A stretch of DNA of 58,096 nt from Actinomycetota bacterium (GCA_947448865.1 CANFOW010000006.1:1-58096), one strand, 5' to 3'. Counted from the stretch's first letter, positions 1-10,436 are shown. Notes: generated by a model from the sequence alone, not told the origin. A program made the numbers and translations.

Positions 1-641
1 CCTGTTGCAATAATTTCGCGCGCAGCATCTACTACTTCATTGATTGTGTTCAGCTCTCGTCCCACAATGCTGGCTAATTCATGCTGATTTGGCTTAATGA
101 GGTCAGGTCCGTCCGACCATAGCGAGTCCTTTAACTCCACATCACTGGCATCAATGGCAACTTTTGCTCCGAGACTTCGGGCGTATTGTGCAAGATGCAA
201 ATAAGTATCTGTGGGGGCACCGTTATTTAGGCGGCCAGCGAAAACGACCCATTGATCTTTAAGATCTAAATTCGCTAAAGCCTTGCGAACTTCATCAAGA
301 ATCTCGTCTGTGATTGGGAAGCCTTGCTCATTGATTTTCGTCACGGAACCATTGCGTTCCACAATCGTGAGATTACTTCGTGTGACTCCTGTCGTCATGA
401 CAACTTCATGATTGATGTTCAACTCGGTGAGCTTTTCATCAAACCATCTGCCACCAAGTGAAGCACCGACAAGAATTGCGTAGGTATCTACTCCGTAACT
501 CGACAATGCACGTGAAACATTTACACCTTTGCCACCTGGGTGAATCTGATCTAACGAAGCACGATTGACTTCACCGATTGCAAGATTATCGAGAACGAGT
601 TGTCGATCAATGCTGGGGTTAAGTGTGACTGTTGCAATCAT
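1..641 (-). CDS. fruK: 1-phosphofructokinase (PfkB family), truncated at the window edge
   Basis: Reverse-strand reading from the ATG at 641: MIATVTLNPSIDRQLVLDNLAIGEVNRASLDQIHPGGKGVNVSRAL. Typical FruK N-terminus. The ATG overlaps the stop of the upstream DeoR gene. Confidence 0.9.
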   Translation of the reverse strand, partial: MIATVTLNPSIDRQLVLDNLAIGEVNRASLDQIHPGGKGVNVSRALSSYGVDTYAILVGASLGGRWFDEKLTELNINHEVVMTTGVTRSNLTIVERNGSVTKINEQGFPITDEILDEVRKALANLDLKDQWVVFAGRLNNGAPTDTYLHLAQYARSLGAKVAIDASDVELKDSLWSDGPDLIKPNQHELASIVGRELNTINEVVDAAREIIAT

Positions 642-1399
642 GCGATGACCACATCTATGTTGTGTGAACGTATGTCGCTGACAAAATTGGAGTCTGTTCT
701 GCTGTCAGTAATCACGACATCTATGTCGGCAAGTGTTCCGAATTGCGCAAAATGATCATCGCCAAATTTTGAATGATCTGCGAGTACTACTTTGCGTCGA
801 GCAGATGCAAGCATTGCCTTTTTAACGCTTGCCTCCGCCGGGTCGGGTGTTGTGAGCCCTCGTTGACTGCTAATTCCATTTGTGCCGATTATTGCGACAT
901 CTGCGTAAATGCCGGACAACATGCTTATTGCCCACTGATCCACGCACGCCAAGGTGCGACTTCTTACTCGCCCACCAACTAACAAAGTGCTGATGTTTTG
1001 CTTATTAGCAAGAGCAAGGGCATGTTCAACTGAGTTTGTAATGACAGTCAATTTGTAGTCGTCAGTAATCAAGTTGAGAAGGCGTGACGTCGTCGTGCCC
1101 GCATCCACCACAATTGCGCCGTCCATTGGGATCTCAGCTAGCGCTGCGGCGGCGATACGAGTCTTTTCTTCAACAAAAACTTCATTGCGGGAATCAACGG
1201 ACGGTTCCAAAATCACACGACCAACTGGAACCGCACCACCATGTACTCGGCGAACTAATCCTTGGCTCTCGAGAAAACTCAAATCCCGGCGAATTGTTTC
1301 CGGTGTGACATCGAGGTCATCGGCAAGATCACTTACTGAAGCACGCCCTTTGCCCACAACGCGCTCAACAATTGAGCGATAACGTTCGGGTGCGTACAT
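638..1399 (-). CDS. DeoR/FruR-type transcriptional regulator
   Basis: N-terminal DeoR HTH (RYRSIVERVVGKGRASVSDLADDLDVTPETIRRDLSFLESQGLVRRVHGGA). Start moved to the ATG at 1399, which has a GGAGG ribosome-binding site; the ORF track extends to 1420. Operonic with fruK. Confidence 0.9.
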   Translation of the reverse strand: MYAPERYRSIVERVVGKGRASVSDLADDLDVTPETIRRDLSFLESQGLVRRVHGGAVPVGRVILEPSVDSRNEVFVEEKTRIAAAALAEIPMDGAIVVDAGTTTSRLLNLITDDYKLTVITNSVEHALALANKQNISTLLVGGRVRSRTLACVDQWAISMLSGIYADVAIIGTNGISSQRGLTTPDPAEASVKKAMLASARRKVVLADHSKFGDDHFAQFGTLADIDVVITDSRTDSNFVSDIRSHNIDVVIA

Positions 1400-1420
1400 T
1401 GCGCCGACCTCCAAGGTCAA

Positions 1421-1440
1421 GATTATTTCCGATTATTTCC
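1421..1440. repeat. Perfect tandem 10-bp direct repeat (GATTATTTCC x2) upstream of the deoR start
   Basis: gattatttcc gattatttcc read directly at 1421-1430 and 1431-1440. Confidence 0.85.
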
Positions 1441-1574
1441 GTTTAATTCTTTGTTTGTGTTTGTTTAGGTAACTTTTTGATAACTCTGTGTTCTTCCCCG
1501 TAATGCGGTTTCCTGACTGATTAAGGCACTTGTGCCGATTTTTAAGGGTTTACGCCTTTGGACAGTAAGGTGAA

Positions 1575-2900
1575 ATGGTGTCGAACACGGGTATCAGTAT
1601 GTTTTCGGTTTTTAGACCGCCAAACTCCCGTCGACTTTTTGGGGTTCGCGTATTAGGGCAGGCCGGGGACGGGTTGCTGCAAACAGCTCTCGCTACTTTC
1701 GTATTGTTTTCGCCGCAACGCGAGGCTGATCCCAAGCGAATCGCTCTAGCCTTTGCAATCCTGCTAGTGCCGTATTCGGTCGTAGGTCCCTTCGTTGGCA
1801 TATTCATTGATCGTTGGTCTCGCCGAGGGATTCTGATCCGCGCGAACATAGCCCGCGCAGTCACAATGATCTGTATCAGCGTTGTTGTCACTCATCACTC
1901 GGCAAATTCAACATTGGCCGTGCTGGTGCTTGTCAGTCTTGGTATTAATCGTTTTGTGCAAGCAGCTCTGTCTGCGTCTATTCCTCACGTGGTAGATGGA
2001 GACCAGTTAGTCACTGCGAACGCATTATTTCCAACCGCGGGGACTACCTTTGCATCTTTATCTGCGGCACTCGGGATAGCTACGCAAAAAATATTAAGTA
2101 ACAGCGACACAGTGAACGCAGCACTGATTGTGTGTGCTGCTGGGCTCGCGCTGAGTGCAAGTGGTGTGGGTGTGCGTATTGCGCCCGCTAACTTACTTGG
2201 TCCACACGATGTCGATGGACGCATACGTGATGCATTGAGTACGGTCTTCTTTGGACTTCGCGATGGCTATCGCGCGTTGAGTGCATCAACCATGTCGTTA
2301 CAAGCCATGGTGGCTGTTGCGTTCCAGCGATTTGCTTTCGGTGTATTAACCGTGCACATCTTGTTGCTTTCTCGCAATCTCTGGAACTCCGTTGATAAGC
2401 CGGACGCGGCAGTAACGGACTTTGGTGTTGCTGCTGGAAGTGCTGCACTGGGTGCTGTTATTGCAGCTCTCTTAAGTGCGTCACTTCTCGGTGACTCCCC
2501 AGGTACTCGAACAGTGCGTCACACCAAGTTGATTGGGACATCAATATTCGTCACAGCATGTTCTGCAATAATTTCGGGATTGGCGCTGTTAACACAACAT
2601 AAACTCATGGCGTTTGTCACCGCGAGTGTTATGGCGTTTGCTGGTCAGATACTTAAGATCTCTGCTGACACGTCAATTCAACAAAATATTAGCGATGCGC
2701 ATCGTGGCAGAGTGTTCTCAATCTTTGACATGGTCATTAACATTTCGGTTGTCAGCGGAATTTCGATTTACGCCCTCACGAGTGGAATCCGCGAGCACAC
2801 AATTCCAACTGTTGTTCTGGTGGCCACGGCACTTCTTGTATCGAGCGCCTTTGCCTACAGTGCTCGAGTTAGTTCACGTCACGTGCTGAGCGCTGATTAG
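1575..2900 (+). CDS. MFS transporter
   Basis: 441 aa, many hydrophobic TM segments, MFS-like motif FIDRWSRRGILIRANI. Confidence 0.8.
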   Translation: MVSNTGISMFSVFRPPNSRRLFGVRVLGQAGDGLLQTALATFVLFSPQREADPKRIALAFAILLVPYSVVGPFVGIFIDRWSRRGILIRANIARAVTMICISVVVTHHSANSTLAVLVLVSLGINRFVQAALSASIPHVVDGDQLVTANALFPTAGTTFASLSAALGIATQKILSNSDTVNAALIVCAAGLALSASGVGVRIAPANLLGPHDVDGRIRDALSTVFFGLRDGYRALSASTMSLQAMVAVAFQRFAFGVLTVHILLLSRNLWNSVDKPDAAVTDFGVAAGSAALGAVIAALLSASLLGDSPGTRTVRHTKLIGTSIFVTACSAIISGLALLTQHKLMAFVTASVMAFAGQILKISADTSIQQNISDAHRGRVFSIFDMVINISVVSGISIYALTSGIREHTIPTVVLVATALLVSSAFAYSARVSSRHVLSAD

Positions 2901-4329
2901 CCCACCACGCCTGCAGAATTTCAATTGCCGCATCGCGCTCGAGTGGTCCGCGATCTAACCGAACATTCATCATGTAGTCATATGCTCGACCCACATCACG
3001 ACCTGGGGAAATACCCAAAATCTCCATAATTTCTTGGCCATTTAAATCCGGACGCAACGAATTTAATTCCTCTTGCGCAAGCAACTGCGAAATGCGATCT
3101 TCTAGGTCATCGTATGTTGCAGCCAGGAGCATCGCACGTCTCTGATTGCGAGTCGTGCAATCAGCACGCGTGAGTTTGTGCAAGCGAGCTAGCTGATCGC
3201 CAGCATCTCGGACGTATCGGCGAACTGCTGAATCCGTCCACTGTCCATCACCATAACCATGAAAACGCAAATGAAGTTCAATGAGTTTCACGACGTCATC
3301 AATAACATCATTTGAGTAGCGAAGTTGTGTCAGTCGTTTCTTAGCAATCTTGGCGCCCACAACTTCATGGTGATGAAAACTCACACCACCTCCAGATTCG
3401 AATCGTCGAGTCTTGGGTTTTCCAATGTCATGAAGTAGCGCAGCGAGCCGAAGTACGAGATCAGGTTCGCACGTAGGTTCGTGGGTGCGCTCAAGTTCAA
3501 TTGCCTGCTCGAGCACAATGACACTGTGTTCGTACACGTCTTTATGTCGGTGATGTTCATCTATTTCTAGTTGCAAGGCGGGTAACTCAGGCAAAACAAT
3601 TTCAGATAATCCGGTGCCTTCTAAAAATTCCAGACCCAATCGTGGGTGCATACCAAGAAGCAGTTTAGAAAATTCGTCACGAATGCGTTCCGCCGAAATA
3701 ATTGAAATGCGGCTAGACATGTCTGTCGCTGCAATAACCACGTCTGCAACAGGAGTGAAACCAAGCTGGCTTGCAAAACGTGCGGCCCGCATCATGCGCA
3801 ATGGATCATCAGAAAAGGAAAGTTCCGCTTCACGAGGTGTGCGAATAAATTTCTTGATCAAATCGTGAGTTCCGCCAAACGGATCAACAAATTCAAGATT
3901 AGGAATCGTCACTGCCATGGAATTAATCGTGAAGTCGCGACGAACCAAGTCATCAACAAGATTGGTTCCAAAAGACACATGAGGCTTGCGACTCTCGTCG
4001 TCGTACTGTTCGGCTCGGAAAGTTGTGATTTCTGCGTGGAAATCGCCTTTGCGCACACCCACAGTTCCAAATTCAATTCCGACATCCCACACCGTGTCGG
4101 CCCAGGGCTCAACAATCGCAATAATGCGCTCTGGAACTGCGCTTGTTGTGAAGTCGTAGTCATGCATCGGGCGATTAAGCAACAGGTCTCTGATTGGACC
4201 GCCCACGAGAGCAAGTGATTCCCCGTGCGAAACGAATAGCTGGCCCAACGCCATCACATCAGACATGCTGGCGATTGCGTCTGTGACAACTTGGGTTGCC
4301 ATTAATTCGGGGGTAATTTCGTTGCTCAT
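2869..4329 (-). CDS. CCA tRNA nucleotidyltransferase with HD domain
   Basis: LVGGPIRDLLLNRPMHDYDFTTSA nucleotidyltransferase motif, RRDFTINSMA, HD motif LLHDIGKPKTRR. Confidence 0.93.
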   Translation of the reverse strand: MSNEITPELMATQVVTDAIASMSDVMALGQLFVSHGESLALVGGPIRDLLLNRPMHDYDFTTSAVPERIIAIVEPWADTVWDVGIEFGTVGVRKGDFHAEITTFRAEQYDDESRKPHVSFGTNLVDDLVRRDFTINSMAVTIPNLEFVDPFGGTHDLIKKFIRTPREAELSFSDDPLRMMRAARFASQLGFTPVADVVIAATDMSSRISIISAERIRDEFSKLLLGMHPRLGLEFLEGTGLSEIVLPELPALQLEIDEHHRHKDVYEHSVIVLEQAIELERTHEPTCEPDLVLRLAALLHDIGKPKTRRFESGGGVSFHHHEVVGAKIAKKRLTQLRYSNDVIDDVVKLIELHLRFHGYGDGQWTDSAVRRYVRDAGDQLARLHKLTRADCTTRNQRRAMLLAATYDDLEDRISQLLAQEELNSLRPDLNGQEIMEILGISPGRDVGRAYDYMMNVRLDRGPLERDAAIEILQAWWANQRSARDVN

Positions 4330-4396
4330 CTCGGGCTCTAGCCTAGATGTAATACGCGCAGCACTTGGAAAACCCCAAGTATCCTTAACAAATATG

Positions 4397-6277
4397 AAGC
4401 CGCGGTCAATCTTAAGTTTCTGCGGTGCTAGTGCCTTGCTATTAATACTGTCCTTCGGTGGGCTAAGTCAGGCAAATGCGATCAATACTCAGAGTGTTTC
4501 ACTGGAAATAACCCAGATACGTAGTGCGGGAAATTCGGATACTGCCCACCGTGAACCAGTTGTCATGTCAATACGTGTCACTAATTTGTCTGGCACTGCA
4601 ATGTCTTCTCAGTACTTGGAATTAATTAACACCGCGCCTTTGCCGACGCGCACCGCTTTATGGGAGCTCATAACTCAAACCCGCAGTCCCGTCGCAGTTG
4701 TCCATCCTGAAGTTGTCAGTTCAACATTTTCGCTTGGTCCAGGTGCTTCCAAAGTTGTGTCATTAAGTTTTGTGCCACATGACGTCTTTGTTGCAAATAC
4801 TTTTGGATTGTTCGGTGTCGGTGCCAGACTTCATGGTTCAGCCGAACAAACACTGGTGACCATGCCGGACTTTGCTGCATTTGATGGGTTACACCCCACA
4901 CAAGTCGCTTTCGCAATTCAATTAACGACATCCTCACGTCGGACGTCAGGTGACCCGGTGACTGGTGACGCGATTGCCGAGTTGTCACGGCTAGACAATC
5001 TGACAAGTCAGTTACCTTCCGTGTCTTGGTTGGTTGATCCTGAGTTAACGTCGTGGCTAGATACTTTTTCGGGAAGCGATCAATCCGGTGCCGCCCTATC
5101 AATTTCGCAACGGATTACTCAGCATGAAGATACTGCCTATCTACCATTCGCTCATGCCGACTTAAATCGAATGGCCACAAGCAATACCAAGGTATTTATC
5201 CAGCAAGCTATTGAGAATCGATTGACCTTTTATCCGATTAGTAATAACCAGATCAACGCAGGATCTCTAGCGGACTTATCTAATCCTGCCTCGCTGCATG
5301 TAGTCACCACTAACTTTGTCACGCAAGGTAATTCGCTAGCGACAAGCGGTGGGCGAGCGACGATCAACTCCACATCAGTTCTAGTTGCTGATGATGGGAT
5401 TACACAATGTACCGATCTCACATTTACTTCTGCGTTTCTTTTGAGTCACTGCATAACCAGTCAGATGTCGATGATGACGGCGGAGTCACCTAGTAACGCG
5501 CGTACCGTTTTCGTTCTTATGCCAGCACTCTGGAGCATCAGTCCACAGCTTGCTGAAGATTTACGCAATAAGTTTGAAACTGAATCATCGTTTGCACTGA
5601 CGGATTTAGCATCACTATTGAGTAGCCCCGCAGAATCCGACAACAACGCACAGCTTGTCGGAACTCGCAAAAAGTTTTCTCCTACTTTCAACACACTTTT
5701 AGCCCGAGTTGTGAATTTAGGGAAGGCTCTCTCAAGTGTCTACGCAGATACTTCCATCGGGAAGCAATTTCAAGACGCGGCATTTGTAGCACAAAGTGAT
5801 TTGTGGAGCGATGACGCTCGCGCTGTAAGTTACCTACGACAACATGTCGCTACCGCGACGTCACTAGCCCAATCAATTTATATTGAGACCTCAGATCGAG
5901 TCAGCTTGAGTGGATCTCGTGCCGACATTCCGATCACAATTGTTAACGACTCACAACATGACGCATCGGTGGCAGTTCTCATCAGCGGGCGCAATCCCAC
6001 TCGACTGTCTAGCGACCTGTCGGCTATTGTCACGATTGCAGCCGGAAAACGTCAGACAATTACAGTTCCGATTGAAGTGCCTGGCGTTGGATCAGTACCA
6101 GCGGTCGCAACTCTCATCACTACGTCAGGTTTGCCGTTTGGTAAAGCGGTCGCCATAACCATTACCTCCACGGCATATCAAACGTTCGCCCGTAACCTTG
6201 TATGGGGCGCATTCGGTCTCCTTCTCTTACTTGCTGGGAATACCTGGAGAAAGCGTCGGTCACAGGAAGGTGATTAG
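4397..6277 (+). CDS. DUF6049-type secreted/membrane protein
   Basis: Signal peptide-like start (MKPRSILSFCGASALLLILSF), one C-terminal TM, and position between the CCA enzyme and murJ as in many actinobacteria. The ORF track start at 4265 overlaps the CCA gene and is probably not real. Confidence 0.7.
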   Translation, partial: KPRSILSFCGASALLLILSFGGLSQANAINTQSVSLEITQIRSAGNSDTAHREPVVMSIRVTNLSGTAMSSQYLELINTAPLPTRTALWELITQTRSPVAVVHPEVVSSTFSLGPGASKVVSLSFVPHDVFVANTFGLFGVGARLHGSAEQTLVTMPDFAAFDGLHPTQVAFAIQLTTSSRRTSGDPVTGDAIAELSRLDNLTSQLPSVSWLVDPELTSWLDTFSGSDQSGAALSISQRITQHEDTAYLPFAHADLNRMATSNTKVFIQQAIENRLTFYPISNNQINAGSLADLSNPASLHVVTTNFVTQGNSLATSGGRATINSTSVLVADDGITQCTDLTFTSAFLLSHCITSQMSMMTAESPSNARTVFVLMPALWSISPQLAEDLRNKFETESSFALTDLASLLSSPAESDNNAQLVGTRKKFSPTFNTLLARVVNLGKALSSVYADTSIGKQFQDAAFVAQSDLWSDDARAVSYLRQHVATATSLAQSIYIETSDRVSLSGSRADIPITIVNDSQHDASVAVLISGRNPTRLSSDLSAIVTIAAGKRQTITVPIEVPGVGSVPAVATLITTSGLPFGKAVAITITSTAYQTFARNLVWGAFGLLLLLAGNTWRKRRSQEGD

Positions 6278-6280
6278 CCA

Positions 6281-7894
6281 ATGAGTTCTTTCGTGGGCAA
6301 CACCTCGGGCATGGCACTTGGAACGTTGACAAGCCGCTTGACTGGAATTATTCGTGACATTGCCTTAATTGCAGCAATTGGTACAAGCGTTTTTTCTGAT
6401 ACTTACTCAGTCGCCAATTCCATACCTAACATCATTTACATTCTGATTGCCGGTGGTGCTATCAATGCTGTGTTCATTCCAGCTCTCGTGCGACACATGC
6501 AGGATGACTCCGATGGAGGCAAGCAATTTACAGATCGGTTGCTTACATTAATTGGCCTCGTGCTCATTGGGATTGTGGCTTTGTCGATTCTCACCGCCAG
6601 TTTCATCATCAAGATGTATGCAACGTCATCGTGGACCGCAACAGATCATCGCGTCGCTACGGTGTTCGCACTGTGGTGCCTTCCCCAAATTTTCTTCTAT
6701 GGGATTTACACCGTCGTTTCGCAAGTTTTGAACTCGCGTGATGTTTTCATTGTGCCGATGTTCGCGCCAATCATTAACAACGTAGTTGTCATCGCTACTG
6801 CCGTTGTTTTCATGTGGGAAACACAAGCTGCTCCAACTACGGCGTCGGTTACCTCGTCACAATTAACGCTTCTCGGTGCAGGTACAACGGCTGGTGTCGT
6901 TGTTCAAGCGGCCATTCTGATTCCGACCATGGTGCGAAGTGGCTACTCGTACAAACCTCGTTTCGATTTTAGAAATTCAGGTTTAGGGCAGGTGCGAACG
7001 CTTGCTTCTTGGACCATCGGTTTCGTACTGGTTAACCAAATTAGTTTTTTGATTATTTCAAATCTGACGACGTATGCGAATGTGGTCGCGGCACAGACCG
7101 GGCAGGTCGCGACTGGATTCACGTCATATCAAAAAGCCCAACTCATGATGATGTTGCCGCATTCCATCATCACTGTTTCACTGATCACATCACTTTTGCC
7201 CCGACTCAGCCGGCAGTCACACGATGGCGATCTCGATACATTCGGAAACGAAATGTTAAGTTCGGTGCGATTAGTTATTGCACTGATTGTTCCGTGTGCG
7301 TTGTTTTTATTTATTGCTGGTCCACGCCTCGGATTTATTTTGTACGGACATGGTGCATCGTCTCAGTCGCAAGGTTTATCAGTCGGGCTCGTAGCCTCGA
7401 TGTTTGCGTTGGGCTTACCTGCATTTTCGATTTTTTATGTGCTCCTCCGCAGTTACTACGCACAAGAAAATACCCGCACACCGTTCTTAATTAACTTGGG
7501 CTTTAACATTCTGCACATTGGAATCGGTGCAACCGCTTTTCATTTCGTGAATCAGGATCTTAAGGTTGCTGTGCTTGCGCTTGGATATTCTTTGGCCTAC
7601 ACAATTACAGCTTTTGTAACTTGGGGTCGAGTAAGTGCACGCTTTGGTGCTCTATCATCACGGGTCATCATGCGACACCTTGTTCAGGTGTTGTTGGCGT
7701 CGTGCATAGCTGCGATTGTCAGTACCTTGTCGCACCTTGCATTTAAATTAGCCCTCGGTTCGTTGTCCTTTGGGCTCACAATTATCGACGTGCTTGCGAC
7801 GGCAGCAGTATTCCTCGGCGTGTACATCCTGCTTGCGCGTGCGATGCATGTCCGAGAAGTCCTTGACCTCAGCAAACTCATTAAACGTACGTAG
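6281..7894 (+). CDS. murJ: Lipid II flippase MurJ/MviN
   Basis: Multi-TM protein with MviN N-terminus (GTLTSRLTGIIRDIALIAAIGTSVFSDTYSVANSIPNIIY). Confidence 0.93.
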   Translation: MSSFVGNTSGMALGTLTSRLTGIIRDIALIAAIGTSVFSDTYSVANSIPNIIYILIAGGAINAVFIPALVRHMQDDSDGGKQFTDRLLTLIGLVLIGIVALSILTASFIIKMYATSSWTATDHRVATVFALWCLPQIFFYGIYTVVSQVLNSRDVFIVPMFAPIINNVVVIATAVVFMWETQAAPTTASVTSSQLTLLGAGTTAGVVVQAAILIPTMVRSGYSYKPRFDFRNSGLGQVRTLASWTIGFVLVNQISFLIISNLTTYANVVAAQTGQVATGFTSYQKAQLMMMLPHSIITVSLITSLLPRLSRQSHDGDLDTFGNEMLSSVRLVIALIVPCALFLFIAGPRLGFILYGHGASSQSQGLSVGLVASMFALGLPAFSIFYVLLRSYYAQENTRTPFLINLGFNILHIGIGATAFHFVNQDLKVAVLALGYSLAYTITAFVTWGRVSARFGALSSRVIMRHLVQVLLASCIAAIVSTLSHLAFKLALGSLSFGLTIIDVLATAAVFLGVYILLARAMHVREVLDLSKLIKRT

Positions 7895-7912
7895 GTTGGT
7901 AGTCTTACCGTT

Positions 7913-9367
7913 ATGGAACATGGGGGAAGAATTTTTGCGCAACGCTATGCCTTAGATGTGCAAGTAACATCCGTTGTTGGAATCCCTATGTGGCGCGCCA
8001 TGGACGATGTCCTCAAGCGTTGGGTTGGTGTCTACTTGCTGCCTTCCACGGATTCTCGAGCCGAAACTTTTAGACAGGCTGCGTTAGGCGTATCTGGTAT
8101 TGACGATCGTCACGTCGTCACTGTTATCGATGTTATTGAAAATGGCGTCATTCAAGGCATGTCACACATCTCGCCGACGGACACCTTTCTTGGCGTTGTT
8201 GTTGAATGGGTTGAAGGTCAAAGCTTGGATCAACGTTTGGTTCTTGGGCAAGAAGTCCTCGATCCGCGCGATGCCTTACACATCACTATGTCCATTGCTC
8301 GAACCTTAGAACAGGCACATAACCAAGGCGTTTATCACGCTCGGTTGCGGCCGCACAACATTGTTTTTGGTGATTCGCAGGAAATTCGGTTAACCGGATT
8401 CGGTGTGGAAAGTGCGATTCTGGGCGCAGACAGTGTCGACGGCAAGAAGGTTGACATCCAAGGCCTGGGTAACTTGTTGTTTGCCATGGTCACTGGAACG
8501 TGGCCACACGGAAGTCAAGATGGCGTTCCTGATTCAGGATTGCGAAATGCGGACGCTGTTCCCAGTATGGTCGTTGGAGGTATTTCCTCTGGCATAGATA
8601 GGTTCTACCGCCAGACCCAAAATGGTGACTTTATTACGATGCACGAGGCAATTAATGGGCTCAGTATTGGCACGGTGGATACTCCGGATGCCGATTCTTC
8701 CGCAATAACTCGTCTGTCTGCACACTCCATTGCCTGGCATGGATCTTCGGAAACCAAGTCGCATCGCGTAAGAGCGACTTCGCTTGCCATGGTTTCCGTT
8801 TTGATTTTTGGTTGGGTTGGTTGGCAACTTTTGACTCGCAACTTCCAGCAAGGCGACGTACCTAATGCAATTGTGGTGAACCCGTTTCCGGTCATAAGCG
8901 TGCTTCCGACTAGTTCGCCGGTGTCCGAGCTTGCCACAATTGTGGCCGCAACCGACTACGACCCATTTGGTGACCAGACCGAAAACCCAGACAAAACCAA
9001 GTTAGCTATTGATGGAAACCTCAGCACTGCTTGGCCGACGGTCCAATATAGACAAAACAACCTTGCCGGAAAGCCGGGCGTTGGTTTGCTTCTGGACTTA
9101 GGTAGCTCGCGCGCAGTGAGCACTGTGACTATTGATTTTGCTCAACCTGGAAACTCAGCCACCGTGTTTGTCTCAGACAGTTCGGCACCCGATACAGCGA
9201 CTGAATCGCCTATAGGAAGTGTGTCATCCGCAGGCGATAAGGCAACTATCGAAGCGACCAGCGCAAAATCTGGTCGCTATGTGTTGGTATGGATCACTTC
9301 GGTTCCTCAAGCGTCCAACGGAAGTTGGCAAGGGGGAATAGCCGAAGTCGAAGTGCGGTTGAAGTAG
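7913..9367 (+). CDS. Protein kinase-like (pseudokinase) membrane protein with C-terminal discoidin-like domain
   Basis: Kinase-fold remnants without the catalytic K/D/D (HARLRPHN for HRDxxxxN; TGFG for DFG), one TM, extracellular beta-rich C-terminus. Resembles the C-terminal half of mycobacterial MviN. Confidence 0.8.
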   Translation: MEHGGRIFAQRYALDVQVTSVVGIPMWRAMDDVLKRWVGVYLLPSTDSRAETFRQAALGVSGIDDRHVVTVIDVIENGVIQGMSHISPTDTFLGVVVEWVEGQSLDQRLVLGQEVLDPRDALHITMSIARTLEQAHNQGVYHARLRPHNIVFGDSQEIRLTGFGVESAILGADSVDGKKVDIQGLGNLLFAMVTGTWPHGSQDGVPDSGLRNADAVPSMVVGGISSGIDRFYRQTQNGDFITMHEAINGLSIGTVDTPDADSSAITRLSAHSIAWHGSSETKSHRVRATSLAMVSVLIFGWVGWQLLTRNFQQGDVPNAIVVNPFPVISVLPTSSPVSELATIVAATDYDPFGDQTENPDKTKLAIDGNLSTAWPTVQYRQNNLAGKPGVGLLLDLGSSRAVSTVTIDFAQPGNSATVFVSDSSAPDTATESPIGSVSSAGDKATIEATSAKSGRYVLVWITSVPQASNGSWQGGIAEVEVRLK

Positions 9368-9456
9368 TTACGTACTGCCAAGTGGCTCCGACAACTAAGT
9401 CGAGACTCGTTGAACGTAAACTTCACTTAAGCCGTTTTTTATCCTGAGGAATTCAC

Positions 9457-10386
9457 ATGTCGCCACGCGAAGTCATCATTGTTGGTTCTGGACCCGCAGG
9501 ATACACAGCAACTATTTATGCAGCCCGTGCACAGCTTAAGCCTCTAGTTTTTGAAGGTGCTGTGACATCCGGTGGCGCACTCATGAACACGACTGAAGTC
9601 GAGAATTTTCCAGGATTTCCTGAAGGCATTATGGGTCCGAGTTTGATGGAGAACATGCGTAAGCAGGCCGAACGATTTGATGCCGAGCTCATTACCGATG
9701 ACATCGTGTCAATGGATCTGACCTCAGACATTAAAACTGTGGTTGACGGATCGGGTCGCAGTTACGAAGCGCACAGCGTGATTTTGGCAATGGGTTCAAG
9801 TTACCGCCAGCTAGGTTTACCGAATGAAACTGCGCTGTCCGGACACGGTGTGTCATGGTGCGCTACTTGCGATGGTTTCTTTTTCCGTGATCAGGACATC
9901 GCTGTTGTAGGTGGCGGCGATTCCGCGATTGAAGAAGCGACTTTTCTGACACGCTTCGCGCGAAGCGTGACCTTGATTCATCGCCGCGATGAACTTCGCG
10001 CGAGCAAAATCATGGCTGATCGTGCGCACAATGATCCAAAAATTAAGTTTGCCTGGAATAGTGAAGTTGCCGAATTGCTCGGTGACAAGAAACTTGAAAG
10101 CATAACACTGCGAGACACCTCGTCTGGTGAATTGCGCCAACTCGATGTCACGGGATTGTTTGTTGCTATCGGTCACGATCCTCGCTCGGAGCTCATTAAA
10201 GGAGTTGTGGAACTCGACGAACAGGGATATGTCCTGACCCAAGCGGGCTCAACAACGACAAATGTTTCGGGCGTTTTTGCGTGCGGTGACTTAGTTGACC
10301 ATACGTATCGTCAAGCGATCACGGCCGCCGGCTCAGGATGTTCGGCAGCCTTAGATGCTGAGCGGTTTCTCGCCGCACGGCATTAA
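9457..10386 (+). CDS. trxB: Thioredoxin-disulfide reductase
   Basis: [19 protein letters not shown] motif, CATCDG redox motif, [15 protein letters not shown] motif. Confidence 0.97.
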   Translation: MSPREVIIVGSGPAGYTATIYAARAQLKPLVFEGAVTSGGALMNTTEVENFPGFPEGIMGPSLMENMRKQAERFDAELITDDIVSMDLTSDIKTVVDGSGRSYEAHSVILAMGSSYRQLGLPNETALSGHGVSWCATCDGFFFRDQDIAVVGGGDSAIEEATFLTRFARSVTLIHRRDELRASKIMADRAHNDPKIKFAWNSEVAELLGDKKLESITLRDTSSGELRQLDVTGLFVAIGHDPRSELIKGVVELDEQGYVLTQAGSTTTNVSGVFACGDLVDHTYRQAITAAGSGCSAALDAERFLAARH

Positions 10387-10400
10387 TCAACAAGACCCGA

Positions 10401-10436
10401 TACGTTTTATGCTTGTCAATAGCAAGCGAAAACGTA
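10401..10436. repeat. 36-bp interrupted inverted repeat between trxB and trxA
   Basis: TACGTTTT-AT-GCTTG-TCAATAG-CAAGC-G-AAAACGTA; arms of 8 and 5 bp are perfect. Confidence 0.8.

Noticed and set aside
4265-4396. Extended start of the DUF6049 gene overlapping the CCA gene
   Set aside because: The overlap is antisense to a conserved gene; the ATG at 4397 gives a signal-peptide start.
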